IMG/VR virus record: IMGVR_UViG_3300025128_000236
Location: 1-28,395 of that record
DNA from: a virus
Reading direction: 5' to 3' (one strand)
DNA: 28,395 nt
The notes below the pieces were generated by a model. It worked only from the letters and a program-made list of their open reading frames with translations, searched no databases and had not been told where the DNA came from. Positions 4,716 through 13,173 of the stretch are shown in pieces. Numbering within the stretch: position 1 is the stretch's first letter; each line of letters begins with the position of its first letter. The translations under genes were made by a program, and so were the position numbers.

Positions 4716-5157
4716 AAAGGATTATGCAAATAAAGTTTTGCAAATGGACCCACTGTCAGAAAGATTAAATGCTGCAGGATTTACTGGAGGTGCTAGTAGA
4801 ACATATTTAAAATCCTTAAAGACTACAGCTAAACCTTTAATAAATAAAAGTTTAAAAACAGCCCCACTTGAAACTAGAAATTTTAAAGGTGTAGCAGGTG
4901 CTCCTATTAGTGTAAAAAAACAATTACTAACAGTAAACAAACTACAAAAAGTAAATCAAGAAAATTTAATGTTTGATAGGGCTAATCCTAATCTTATAAG
5001 AAATACAAAAAAAATTTTAAAAAAAGTAGAAAATGATATTAGATTAGACTTTAGAAAAACAGATCAAGGTAAAAAAAATACAAAACAAGATAGTGAATTT
5101 AGAAAATTTTTAAGAGAACAGAAGGCAAGAAGAACTATCTCAACAGATTTCTCCTAA
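4699..5157 (+). CDS. Basic hypothetical protein between the terminase genes, 152 aa
   Basis: The ATG at 4699 is chosen because AAAGGA lies about 11 bases upstream; an in-frame ATG at 4660 would overlap the small terminase by 56 bases. The chosen start overlaps it by 17 bases. The protein is very rich in lysine, arginine and asparagine, with an N-terminal segment LNAAGFTGGASRTYLKSLKT, a basic central part and a strongly charged C-terminal tail ending KARRTISTDFS. No domain is recognised. It ends in TAATG, sharing one base with the next start. A nucleic-acid-binding or scaffolding helper in packaging fits its charge, but is inference. Confidence 0.7.
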   Translation: MTVKSKKDYANKVLQMDPLSERLNAAGFTGGASRTYLKSLKTTAKPLINKSLKTAPLETRNFKGVAGAPISVKKQLLTVNKLQKVNQENLMFDRANPNLIRNTKKILKKVENDIRLDFRKTDQGKKNTKQDSEFRKFLREQKARRTISTDFS

Positions 5158-5459
5158 TGGAATCTATTAAAATTAAAAAGAAGGCTAGAACAATACCATT
5201 TGGATTTAAACAATCACAAGATCCAGATTATCTAGAACCTATCAAAGAAGAATTAGATGCTCTTAGACAAGCAAAGGAATATTCAAAGACTTGTTCACTA
5301 AGAGAGACTGCCCAATGGCTACATAGAAAAACAGGAAGATACATATCACATGTCGGACTTAAAAAAAGATTTGAACGAAATAGCACCACCGAAACCGAAG
5401 AGAATAGTTCAACAGAAAGCCAAGAAGTCAGTCAAACAGATTCTAGCTCGCACTCGTAA
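5157..5459 (+). CDS. Small helix-turn-helix-like protein overlapping the large terminase
   Basis: A 100-residue protein beginning MESIKIKKKARTIPFGFKQS, with a helix-turn-helix-like stretch at about residues 45-72 (SLRETAQWLHRKTGRYISH, then VGLKKRF). The last 28 residues are a serine/threonine/glutamate tail of low complexity. I recall this same module fused to, or placed just before, the large terminase in other marine phages. It overlaps the terminase frame by 110 bases; the frames meet at a run of seven A (5361-5367), where a +1 shift would join the module to the terminase. Either two overlapping genes or one gene split by a shift or sequence error is possible. Confidence 0.65.
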   Translation: MESIKIKKKARTIPFGFKQSQDPDYLEPIKEELDALRQAKEYSKTCSLRETAQWLHRKTGRYISHVGLKKRFERNSTTETEENSSTESQEVSQTDSSSHS

Positions 5460-6978
5460 GAAAGTTGCAAAGGCAGAACAAACATTACGTTCTGCTAAAC
5501 AGTCTGCAGAAAATACAAAAAATAAACTGTTAACTATTGATAAAGCATTAACAGGAAAAGAGACACAACTACTTACTGAGGACATAATCGAGAGTGCTCC
5601 CAAAAATGTACAAGAGCATATAAACCAGCAAGAAGTAATCTTTAAACCTAATTCAGGTCCACAGACAGAATTTCTTGCAGCTTCTGAAAGAGAAGTATTT
5701 TATGGTGGAGCAAGAGGCGGTGGTAAATCATATGCGATGCTAGTCGATCCGCTACGCTACTGTGCACACTCAAATCACAGAGCACTCTTAGTAAGGAGAA
5801 CGATGCCTGAGTTAAGAGACTTAATTCAAAAGTCTCAACTATTATATGCAAAAGCATTTCCAGGTGCAAAATGGAGAGAACAAGAAAAAGAATGGCGATT
5901 CCCATCAGGGGCAAAGATAGAGTTTGGTTACGCAGAGAACATGACAGATGCTTTAAGATACCAAGGTCAATCATACACATGGATAGGAATAGACGAACTT
6001 CCACAATATCCTTCGCCAGATATATATAATTTTTTAAGATCTTCTTTAAGATCCGTTGATAAAAATATTCCTGTTTATATGAGAGCAACAGGTAATCCAG
6101 GAAACGTAGGTTCACAATGGGTACGAGAAATGTTCGTAGAACCAGGAAAACCAAATATAGCGTTTGATGTAGGGATAGATACACCTAATGGAAAAAAATA
6201 CATTAGTAGAAGATTTATTCCAGCTAAGTTACAAGATAATCCATATCTAATGCAGACTGATGATTATTATATTATGCTTGCATCTTTACCTGAAGTACAA
6301 CGTAAACAATTTTTAGATGGGGATTGGGATGCATATGAAGATTCAGCTTTCCCAGAATTTAGTAAAACAACCCATGTGGTCGAACCTTTTGAAATACCTA
6401 ATGGATGGTATAAGTTTCGTGCTGCTGACTGGGGTTATTCTTCTCCTGCTTGTGTTTTATGGTTTGCTGTGGATTATAATAATAATGTTTGGATTTATAG
6501 AGAATTATATACTTCCAAAGTTACGGCAGATAATTTTGCACATCAAGTCTTAAGATTAGAAAATGGTGAGTATATTCACTATGGAGTATTAGATGTTAGT
6601 ACTTGGGCAAAGAGAGGTGATGTAGGTCCTAGTATTGCAGAGACAATGATACATAATGGATGTAGATGGAGACCATCAGATAGATCTCCTAAAAGTAGAA
6701 TTAATGGTAAGTTAGAAGTTCATAAACGTTTTAAATTATTTAATGAAGAACCAGGAATTAGAATATTTAAAACATGTAATAATTTAATTAGAACTTTAAG
6801 TACATTACCAACAGATAAAAAAAACCCTGAAGATGTAGATACAAATGCAGAAGATCATGCATATGATGCATTAAGATATGGATGTATGAGTAGACCAATG
6901 CATCCTAAATATGCACAAAGATTTAGACCAACATTTCAAAATAGCTTTGAAGCAGTAGATAATAAATTTGGATACTAG
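5350..6978 (+). CDS. terL: Terminase large subunit (packaging ATPase and nuclease)
   Basis: This 542-residue motor pumps DNA into the prohead through the portal and cuts the concatemer. Walker A is GGARGGGKS (119-127), Walker B ends IGIDE (212-216) with the catalytic glutamate, and the coupling motif ATGNPG is at 246-251. The nuclease half has the RNase H-like acidic residues D360 (AADWG), D415 (VLDVS) and D502/D506 in EDHAYDALRY. Residues 1-95 form an unusual lysine- and alanine-rich extension, probably coiled coil, ahead of the ATPase domain. The start at 5350 has only a weak ribosome site (AGGA 13 bases upstream) and lies inside the preceding gene. It belongs with the small terminase and portal. 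Confidence 0.95.
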   Translation: MSDLKKDLNEIAPPKPKRIVQQKAKKSVKQILARTRKKVAKAEQTLRSAKQSAENTKNKLLTIDKALTGKETQLLTEDIIESAPKNVQEHINQQEVIFKPNSGPQTEFLAASEREVFYGGARGGGKSYAMLVDPLRYCAHSNHRALLVRRTMPELRDLIQKSQLLYAKAFPGAKWREQEKEWRFPSGAKIEFGYAENMTDALRYQGQSYTWIGIDELPQYPSPDIYNFLRSSLRSVDKNIPVYMRATGNPGNVGSQWVREMFVEPGKPNIAFDVGIDTPNGKKYISRRFIPAKLQDNPYLMQTDDYYIMLASLPEVQRKQFLDGDWDAYEDSAFPEFSKTTHVVEPFEIPNGWYKFRAADWGYSSPACVLWFAVDYNNNVWIYRELYTSKVTADNFAHQVLRLENGEYIHYGVLDVSTWAKRGDVGPSIAETMIHNGCRWRPSDRSPKSRINGKLEVHKRFKLFNEEPGIRIFKTCNNLIRTLSTLPTDKKNPEDVDTNAEDHAYDALRYGCMSRPMHPKYAQRFRPTFQNSFEAVDNKFGY

Positions 6979-6980
6979 GG

Positions 6981-7274
6981 GTGTCAAAAAAAATAAAAAT
7001 ACCAGAAACAAATAAAAAAAATTTTCCCTATACTTTAAATTTAGTATGGTGGGAGGATATCGTCAGTGAATCAAATTGGGCTGACATAGTAGATATCAAA
7101 AAAGCAAAAACAGCTGTATGTTGTAGTGTTGGATGGTTAGTTAAACATGATTCTAATTCTACGGTTTTAATGGCTGATTATTCTTTTGAAGATAATAAAG
7201 AAATAAAACAAGGTGGTAATTACACAACCATACCTACCAAAAATATACTAAAGATTAAAAAAATAAAAATATAG
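6981..7274 (+). CDS. Small phage protein, 97 aa
   Basis: It begins with GTG at 6981, three bases after the terminase stop. Aromatic residues are conserved-looking at the front (YTLNLVWWEDIVSESNWADI), followed by AVCCSVGWLVKHDSN and an ending NYTTIPTKNILKIKK. The pattern W-x-D ... S-V-G-W-L-V ... T-x-I-P resembles small beta-rich phage proteins near terminase genes in many phages, whose function is unknown. A basic C-terminus (KIKKIKI) may bind nucleic acid. The assignment to that family is from memory and tentative. Confidence 0.7.
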   Translation: MSKKIKIPETNKKNFPYTLNLVWWEDIVSESNWADIVDIKKAKTAVCCSVGWLVKHDSNSTVLMADYSFEDNKEIKQGGNYTTIPTKNILKIKKIKI

Positions 7275-7284
7275 GAGATAGACA

Positions 7285-7506
7285 ATGGAAGCAAAATTTG
7301 ATCCAAAAGCTAAAGTTAAACAAGGTCAATTAAGTGATGCACCTGAAGGTAAACAACCTAACAGGGAATCTACTAATATTGATTTCTCTCAGCATACACA
7401 TAGAAAACAAGAACCTTTTGAGTATGATGTAGATGTACCTACTAAATCTGGCTCAGAGCATGTGCAAGATTCTTTGTTTAAAATGGCTGACGAAAAAGAT
7501 TATTAA
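7285..7506 (+). CDS. Small hypothetical protein, 73 aa, paralogue of 7610-7801
   Basis: A good ribosome site (AGGAG, about ten bases upstream) precedes the ATG. The protein is hydrophilic and probably unfolded, starting MEAKFDPKAKVKQGQL and ending DSLFKMADEKDY. It shares the motif DPKAKVKQG and the ending [LI]F[KR]MA[DE]E[KR]DY with the gene two positions downstream, so the two came from a duplication. The stop shares one base with the start of the micro-gene at 7506 (TAATG). Function unknown; the place before the portal gene suggests a virion or assembly accessory protein. Confidence 0.75.
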   Translation: MEAKFDPKAKVKQGQLSDAPEGKQPNRESTNIDFSQHTHRKQEPFEYDVDVPTKSGSEHVQDSLFKMADEKDY

Positions 7507-7613
7507 TGAGTCTTGGACCCACTAGTAATTTTATACCTGTCATCTATGCAGGCACTAAAAAGAAAACTAAAAAAATTAAAAAGAAAAAAACAAAAAGGAG
7601 AAAACCCAAATGA
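7506..7613 (+). CDS. Lysine-rich micro-protein, 35 aa
   Basis: The frame starts MSLGPTSNFIPVIYAG and then becomes almost entirely lysine with some threonine, isoleucine and arginine, ending KRRKPK. It starts in the TAATG of the previous gene and ends in ATGA shared with the next start, so it fills the gap exactly. This tight two-sided coupling argues that it is translated. A neutral N-terminal half and a polycationic tail suggest DNA or RNA binding, or an anchor to packaged DNA. The purine-rich part also supplies the ribosome site AAGGAG of the next gene, which could by itself explain some of the lysine codons. Confidence 0.6.
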   Translation: MSLGPTSNFIPVIYAGTKKKTKKIKKKKTKRRKPK

Positions 7614-7801
7614 TGAAAAGATATATGCACGGAGAACTCGCACCAGACACACCAAAAGCTGCTAACGAGCCAATGGCTATAGATCCTAATTCTAAAATAA
7701 AACAAGGAGCTACAAGCGGTGATGGCAATGATGCTAAAGGTAAGTCTAAATCAAAAGTAGATCCAGCAATCTTTAGAATGGCTGAAGAAAGAGATTACTA
7801 A
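7610..7801 (+). CDS. Small hypothetical protein, 63 aa, paralogue of 7285-7506
   Basis: The first of two adjacent ATG codons is taken; AAGGAG lies nine bases upstream. The N-terminus MMKRYMHGELAPDTPK is unlike its relative, but DPNSKIKQG in the middle and the C-terminal IFRMAEERDY match DPKAKVKQG and LFKMADEKDY in the 73-residue protein. The protein is hydrophilic with a lysine/glycine/serine linker. It ends five bases before the portal gene. Function unknown; the conserved C-terminal peptide may be a docking tag for a common partner. Confidence 0.75.
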   Translation: MMKRYMHGELAPDTPKAANEPMAIDPNSKIKQGATSGDGNDAKGKSKSKVDPAIFRMAEERDY

Positions 7802-7806
7802 TTTAA

Positions 7807-9876
7807 ATGGAAGAAGAAGATAAAAAAACTGATAGGGTCAGTGAATCTTCTCCTATTGTAGGACATATAAGAGAAAAATTTCATCAAGCAGAAACATCAA
7901 GACTGTTTGACGAAAAAAGATGGTTAAAGGCTTATAGAAACTATAGAGGAGTTTATGGACCAGAGATGGCTTTTCGATCTAACGAAAAGTCTAGAGTCTT
8001 TGTTAAAATAACTAAGACTAAAGTTTTAGCTGCATTTGGTCAAATTATTGAAGTATTATTTTCTGCTGGTAAGTTTCCCCTAGGAATTGCTCCTACACCA
8101 GTTCCAGAAGATATTGCTGAATACGCACATATAAAACCAAAACAACCAGAAGCACCACAACAACCACAAGATCCATATGGATTTAAAGGTGACGGTAGAG
8201 AAATACCACCAGGTGCAACTGCTGATATGCTAATGAAAAATTTAGCACAAGAATATGATAATTTAGGTTTTGAAGAAGGTCCAGCAAATGCAGGTGAACC
8301 ACAAATAGAACCAGCAGCTATAAGTGCTAAAAATTTAGAAAAATTAATTCACGATCAATTAGAAGAATCAACAGCAATTACAACTCTTAGACATGTATTT
8401 TTTGAAATGTGTTTATTGGGTACGGGTATTTTAAAAGGACCATTTAGTTTTGATAAAGAATACCATTCTTTTGAAGAACATGATGATACATCTGTTCATA
8501 TTAAAAAAATTAAAACAGTTCCAAAAATAGAAGCAGTATCTTGTTGGGATTTTTATTCAGATCCAAATGCAACAAATATAAATGATTGTGATTATGCAAT
8601 TCAAAGACATTCATTAAATAGGCAACAATTTTCTGATTTAAGAAAAATGCCATTCTTTGATGAAGTAGCTATAGATCATTGTTTAGAAGAAGGACCTAAT
8701 TATCAAGTTAGAGGATACGAGTCATCTTTATACAACAGAGAAACTGTAGAAACTATTTATAAAAATAGATTTGAAGTATTAGAATATTGGGGTGTAGTTG
8801 ATAAAGAATTAGCAGAACAATGTGGTGTAGAAAGTGATAAAGATGTAATTAGTATTAACGCATGGATATGTGGTGGTAAAGTTTTAAGAATGGTTGAAAA
8901 TCCATTTACACCTACAAGATTACCTTTTATGGTATGTCCATACGAATTAAATCCTTATCAATTTTTTGGTGTTGGTGTTCCAGAAAATATGGAAGACTCA
9001 CAGCAAATTATGAATGGTCATGCAAGAATGGCTATTGATAATTTAGCACTTGCAGGTAATATGGTATTTGATGTTGATGAAACACAATTAGTGCCTGGTC
9101 AAGATATGAAAATTTTTCCTGGTAAAATATTTAGAAGACAAAGTGGACAGCCAGGAACATCTATTAATGCAATAAAATTTCCTAATAGTACACAGGAAAA
9201 CATGATGATGTTTGATAGATTTAGACAGTTAGCAGATGAAGCAACTGGTATACCATCATATTCACATGGTACAACAGGTGTTCAATCTACAACTAGAACT
9301 GCAGCAGGTATGTCAATGTTAATGGGTGCTGCAGCATTAAGTATTAAAACAGTAATTAAAAATATTGACGACTATTTATTAAAGCCCCTAGGAGATAGTT
9401 TCTTTCATTGGAACATGCAGTTTAATGCAGACATGCCACATATTAAAGGTAATCTTGAAATTAAACCAAGAGGTACTTCATCTTTAATGCAGAAAGAAGT
9501 TAGATCACAAAGACTCATGACATTTATGCAAACAGCAGCTAATCCTGCTCTAGCACCTTTTGTTAGATGGCATACATGTTTAAGAGAAATAGCAAAAGCA
9601 TTAGATATTGATCCTGATCAATTAATTAATGATCCAGAGAAAGCAGCTATCTATGCACAAATAATGGGAATGGCAAATGGAAATCAAAATAATACAGCCC
9701 CTGCTGGAGAACAAAACCCTATGGAGACAGTTGGAAAAGCACCTCCAGGGGCTTCAATCACAGATCCAACAGGAAATGGAGGTGGCAACATCGGAGTCGG
9801 CAATATACCGATGCCAGGGGAAGCTGGTTTTGCTTCGCCAGATATTAAACCTACCAACAGCAAACAAACGCAGTAA
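7807..9876 (+). CDS. Portal protein
   Basis: A 689-residue protein expected to form the dodecameric ring at the capsid vertex through which DNA enters and leaves. It lies downstream of the terminase and before scaffold and capsid genes. Portal-like blocks are seen at about residues 383-416 (FFGVGVPENMEDSQQIMNGH, then ARMAIDNLALAGN) and 476-510 (DEATGIPSYSHGTTGVQSTT followed by RTAAGMSMLM). The length is nearer to P22-type portals (about 725 residues) than to T7-type ones (about 535). The C-terminal 60 residues are glycine/proline-rich and probably unfolded. Residues about 105-165 are a proline-, alanine- and glutamate-rich loop that looks like an insertion. No ribosome site is visible at the ATG. 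Confidence 0.85.
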   Translation: MEEEDKKTDRVSESSPIVGHIREKFHQAETSRLFDEKRWLKAYRNYRGVYGPEMAFRSNEKSRVFVKITKTKVLAAFGQIIEVLFSAGKFPLGIAPTPVPEDIAEYAHIKPKQPEAPQQPQDPYGFKGDGREIPPGATADMLMKNLAQEYDNLGFEEGPANAGEPQIEPAAISAKNLEKLIHDQLEESTAITTLRHVFFEMCLLGTGILKGPFSFDKEYHSFEEHDDTSVHIKKIKTVPKIEAVSCWDFYSDPNATNINDCDYAIQRHSLNRQQFSDLRKMPFFDEVAIDHCLEEGPNYQVRGYESSLYNRETVETIYKNRFEVLEYWGVVDKELAEQCGVESDKDVISINAWICGGKVLRMVENPFTPTRLPFMVCPYELNPYQFFGVGVPENMEDSQQIMNGHARMAIDNLALAGNMVFDVDETQLVPGQDMKIFPGKIFRRQSGQPGTSINAIKFPNSTQENMMMFDRFRQLADEATGIPSYSHGTTGVQSTTRTAAGMSMLMGAAALSIKTVIKNIDDYLLKPLGDSFFHWNMQFNADMPHIKGNLEIKPRGTSSLMQKEVRSQRLMTFMQTAANPALAPFVRWHTCLREIAKALDIDPDQLINDPEKAAIYAQIMGMANGNQNNTAPAGEQNPMETVGKAPPGASITDPTGNGGGNIGVGNIPMPGEAGFASPDIKPTNSKQTQ

Positions 9877-9888
9877 AGAGAAAGATTA

Positions 9889-10764
9889 ATGGCAATACAG
9901 TATTCTTTAAATTATGATGATCAAGGTAATCCATCATTAGTTAAAAATACTATAACTGGTTCAAGAAAAGTTATTGATACAAGTAGATTTACAATAGGTG
10001 CGTATTTACCTGCTAGAACAATATCAACAGATTATAATTTTACAGCTACACCTACTGAAGATAGTAGAGAAGTTTTTGGTACACAAACCCAATACGAAAT
10101 ATTAGAAACTTTTATAAAAGAAAATGATGGTGGTGATGGAAATACTAAAGATATTACTCCAACTGGAAAAGATTATAGTTTAAGTGTTACACAACAAGCA
10201 AAAGTAAATGCTTTAAAAGCTGCAGGTATGTATAAAGAAGCAGATGATTTTAAAAACTATAGTTTAAATAAAGCTAAAGCAGATGATTTAAAATCATTTA
10301 CAGGAACTATTGGGCTATTATCTAGTAATCCTTTAACTACTATTTTAGGTGTTGGTGCTAGAATATATGGCAATTATGCTGATAGAAAAACAACTACTAT
10401 TATGAATGATTATTATGCATCAGAATCTTATCAAGATATGGCAACAAAAATGGATTATGAATATGATGCTTATAGTGACTATGATGTTTATAATGATGGA
10501 TCATATAACATAGGACCAACATATACTAGAGATGATTTAAAAACTAGAACAGTATTTGATGCAGAAGAGCATGGTGAACCACCTACATCACCTAGAGGCA
10601 CTGGTAATGTAGAAGCTGGATTAGGTACAGAAACTATGGCTGATATTCAATCAAAAGAAAGGGGACAATCATTACATGGTGATAATGGTGGTAGTGGAAG
10701 TAATCAAGGTGGATCACCAGGATCACAAGGACCAGGTGGATCAGATGAAATGGGAAGTTTTTAA
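9889..10764 (+). CDS. Hypothetical head-module protein, 291 aa
   Basis: It starts MAIQYSLNYDDQGNPSLVKN directly after the portal gene, with only a weak purine-rich ribosome site. There is a polar N-terminal half, a small hydrophobic glycine-rich stretch (about 140-165, GLLSSNPLTTILGVGARIYG), a tyrosine- and aspartate-rich segment (YEYDAYSDYDVYNDGSYN near 196-213) and a glycine/serine/glutamine low-complexity tail over the last 45 residues. No family is recognised. The hydrophobic stretch could contact membrane or another virion protein. Its place between portal and scaffold suggests a minor virion protein. Confidence 0.7.
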   Translation: MAIQYSLNYDDQGNPSLVKNTITGSRKVIDTSRFTIGAYLPARTISTDYNFTATPTEDSREVFGTQTQYEILETFIKENDGGDGNTKDITPTGKDYSLSVTQQAKVNALKAAGMYKEADDFKNYSLNKAKADDLKSFTGTIGLLSSNPLTTILGVGARIYGNYADRKTTTIMNDYYASESYQDMATKMDYEYDAYSDYDVYNDGSYNIGPTYTRDDLKTRTVFDAEEHGEPPTSPRGTGNVEAGLGTETMADIQSKERGQSLHGDNGGSGSNQGGSPGSQGPGGSDEMGSF

Positions 10765-10766
10765 TT

Positions 10767-11198
10767 ATGGCAGTAGATTATAGAGGGCAACCAATAACTA
10801 AACAAACAGCATTTACAACTACAGGTATAATGAATAAAAAACCTGCAGCTATTAAGCCATTAAAAATGCCTACTGCAAAAGCTGTAGAACAAAAGGCAAC
10901 ACAACAAAGAGTTGTAGAAAAACCAAAACCACAAATAAATTTATCTAATTTGAGAGATGATGATAAGCGAATTTTAAATATTCATTTAACACCATCTCTT
11001 AAAAATGTATTCAGCAAAGTATTTGGACAAGATATATTTCCTGAGTTTGGAATAAAAGAAAACACAGTTAGTATACCAACAAGTATAATTGTTGATAGAT
11101 TTGGATCATTATCTAATTTTAGATCTATGGTTCAAAGAGATGTAAACAATAATGTGCCACCTAGTCAAGGTATAATGACTAGCCCACAAACTACATAG
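10767..11198 (+). CDS. Hypothetical head-module protein, 143 aa
   Basis: It begins MAVDYRGQPITKQTAFTTTG two bases after the previous stop. The first 65 residues are basic and proline/lysine/glutamine-rich, probably unfolded; the second half is more compact (LRDDDKRILNIHLTPSLKNV, then FGIKENTVSIPTSIIVDRFG). No known domain is seen. It is the last gene before the hairpin at 11202-11231 and the scaffold gene. Confidence 0.7.
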   Translation: MAVDYRGQPITKQTAFTTTGIMNKKPAAIKPLKMPTAKAVEQKATQQRVVEKPKPQINLSNLRDDDKRILNIHLTPSLKNVFSKVFGQDIFPEFGIKENTVSIPTSIIVDRFGSLSNFRSMVQRDVNNNVPPSQGIMTSPQTT

Positions 11199-11201
11199 TT
11201 T

Positions 11202-11231
11202 TTGAGCTACCCTTATCCATAAGGCACTCAA
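11202..11231 (+). promoter_or_regulatory. Hairpin in the gap before the scaffold and capsid genes
   Basis: TTGAG (11202-11206) pairs with CTCAA (11227-11231) and CCTTA (11211-11215) with TAAGG (11220-11224), giving a two-part stem with an internal loop. It fills the 49-base gap before the scaffold gene. It may be an RNA processing or stability element that raises scaffold and capsid expression, or a weak terminator; no T-run follows. Confidence 0.45.
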
Positions 11232-11247
11232 CTTAAGAGGAAAAATA

Positions 11248-12186
11248 ATGGAAAAAGAAAAAGAAACTCCTGAAGTTTCTGAAGAAAAAAAAGTTAAAAT
11301 GCCAGAAGCAAATCCTTATAATAAGGTTCGTGAAGAAGATGATCCTGAAACAGAGGCTTTTGCAAAAGGTGAATTAACTAAATTTCATAAGGAACAAAGG
11401 GAAAAAGAGGCAACCGCAGCAACCGAACAGAAGGACACCGATGCATCTGAAGAGACTGCAGAATCAACAGATCAAAAGGCTACTCCACTAACTGAACGCC
11501 CTGCTAAAGCTGAAGACCGTGTTTTTAAAAAACGTTATGACGATTTAAAAAAACACTATGATTCTACAATTAATAAACACAAGGATGAAGTTCGATCTTT
11601 GCGTACACAATTAGAATCAAGTACACAACAATTTGTGCCACCTAAATCTAAATCAGAATTAGAGGCATGGAGAAAAGAGTACCCCGATGTTTATGATATG
11701 GTTGAAACTATAGCAATGGACAAAGCTACTACTCGAACTGCAGAACTTGAAGATAAATATAAAAATCTTCAACTCCAGCAAGAACAAATTACAAAAGAAA
11801 AAGCAGAAGTAGAACTTTTAAAACTGCACCCTGACTTTAATGATATTCGACAAAAAGAAGAATTTCATGAATGGGCTGCAAGACAAGATCCTACTATTCA
11901 AGGTTGGTTGTATGAAAATACATCTAATGCACAGTTAGCTGCTAGAGCTATTGATCTATATAAAATGGACAATGGTCAAAGTAAATTAACTAAAAAAGAA
12001 GAAAAGGATATTAAAAAAGAAGCTGCTAAAGCAATTTCTAAAACTAGAAAAAGTACTGATTCAGATACGCCAAAGAAAAAAGTTTGGACAACAAGTGAGA
12101 TTTCTAAATTAAAACCTCATGAGTTTGAAAAATTTGAAAAGGACATTGACCTTGCTCGTTTAGAAGGTAGGATTGAACAACGTTAA
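11248..12186 (+). CDS. Scaffold (capsid assembly) protein
   Basis: A 312-residue, highly charged, largely helical protein directly before the major capsid gene, the usual place for a scaffold that shapes the prohead and leaves before packaging. The first 85 residues are glutamate-, lysine- and threonine-rich and probably unfolded. Residues about 95-200 are predicted coiled coil (KRYDDLKKHYDSTINKHKDE, later LEDKYKNLQLQQEQITKEKA). The C-terminal basic/helical end (HEFEKFEKDIDLARLEGRIE) resembles the capsid-binding ends of scaffolds. AGAGGA lies upstream of the ATG. The assignment is from composition and gene order. Confidence 0.8.
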   Translation: MEKEKETPEVSEEKKVKMPEANPYNKVREEDDPETEAFAKGELTKFHKEQREKEATAATEQKDTDASEETAESTDQKATPLTERPAKAEDRVFKKRYDDLKKHYDSTINKHKDEVRSLRTQLESSTQQFVPPKSKSELEAWRKEYPDVYDMVETIAMDKATTRTAELEDKYKNLQLQQEQITKEKAEVELLKLHPDFNDIRQKEEFHEWAARQDPTIQGWLYENTSNAQLAARAIDLYKMDNGQSKLTKKEEKDIKKEAAKAISKTRKSTDSDTPKKKVWTTSEISKLKPHEFEKFEKDIDLARLEGRIEQR

Positions 12187-12216
12187 CAATCTAACTAAAC
12201 AATAAGGAGAAGCATT

Positions 12217-13152
12217 ATGGCTTTTACAAATGCTACTGGGTATCAAAACCTTGCACAAGGTAATTTTACCCCACAGATCTTTAGTCAGAAAGTTCAAAAA
12301 TTCTTCAGAAGAGCATCAGTAGTAGAGGATATTACTAACACTGATTACGCTGGAGAAATTGAAAACTTTGGTGACACAGTAAAGATCATTAAAGAGCCTA
12401 CAATCACAGTCAGAGATTATGCTAGAGGTCAAACAGTTGATACACAAATATTAGCTGATGATCAAATAACTATGACAGTTGATCAAGGTTCATATTTTGC
12501 TTTTAAAGTAGATGATATTGAAGAAAGACAATCTCATGTAAACTTTGAAGCTCTTGCAACCTCTTCAGGTGCATATTCATTAAAGAAAAACTACGACTAC
12601 AATGTATTGAAGTTTATATACGACAATGCAAGTGATGGTACGGGTGCAGGAACTGATGGTTCACCAATTGATGGTGACGCAGCTGTAGATACTTTAGCAA
12701 ATTTAGTATCAACACTAAAAAAGAACCTGGATAAAAATGATGTGCCAGAAGAAAATAGATGGCTAGTTGCACCACCTGAATTTTTTGAGCAATTAAGAAA
12801 AGCAGGCGGAAAACTATCTGACCAATCAGTAATGAACGATGGTGGAGCATCACAAATCAGAAATGGTAAAGTTACAGACAGACCATTATTTGGTTTTAAT
12901 ATGTATTCATCAAACGCTATTGCTGTATCAAGTGGAAGTGCTGCATCACATACTTTTGGATCTGCTGGATCTAATGAGTATGCGTATGTATACGGACACA
13001 TGTCAGGAGTTGCAACTGTGAATCATATCGCTAAAACAGAATTAATCAGAGACCCTGATTCATTCGCAGACGTTGTCAGAGGACTACACGTATTTGGAAG
13101 AAAAATCCTTAGAAGTGATGCAGTCCAAAGAGGCGTTATAACAATAGGTTAA
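12217..13152 (+). CDS. Major capsid protein
   Basis: A 311-residue protein forming the icosahedral shell, expected to have the HK97 fold. The start has a strong AGGAG site. The N-terminal part (FTPQIFSQKVQKFFRRASVV) is followed by the typical block FGDTVKIIKEPTITVRDYAR and then ITMTVDQGSYFAFKVDDIEE, a pattern found in P22/T7-style coat proteins of short-tailed phages. A central region with ENRWLVAPPEFFEQLRKAGG and a glycine/serine-rich insertion (about 138-147) precede a C-terminal block with VRGLHVFGRKILR. It follows the scaffold gene. High expression is likely: a good ribosome site and a hairpin after the next gene protect or end the message. Confidence 0.9.
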   Translation: MAFTNATGYQNLAQGNFTPQIFSQKVQKFFRRASVVEDITNTDYAGEIENFGDTVKIIKEPTITVRDYARGQTVDTQILADDQITMTVDQGSYFAFKVDDIEERQSHVNFEALATSSGAYSLKKNYDYNVLKFIYDNASDGTGAGTDGSPIDGDAAVDTLANLVSTLKKNLDKNDVPEENRWLVAPPEFFEQLRKAGGKLSDQSVMNDGGASQIRNGKVTDRPLFGFNMYSSNAIAVSSGSAASHTFGSAGSNEYAYVYGHMSGVATVNHIAKTELIRDPDSFADVVRGLHVFGRKILRSDAVQRGVITIG

Positions 13153-13173
13153 TTAGGAGGATAATAGAGAACT

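Noticed and set aside
9677-9889. Plus-strand 70-aa frame in the end of the portal gene
   Set aside because: A shadow frame within the portal C-terminus with no ribosome site or independent composition.
12597-13001. Minus-strand 134-aa frame opposite the major capsid gene
   Set aside because: Long only because the opposite strand is well constrained; no ribosome site or promoter, and the capsid frame is certain.
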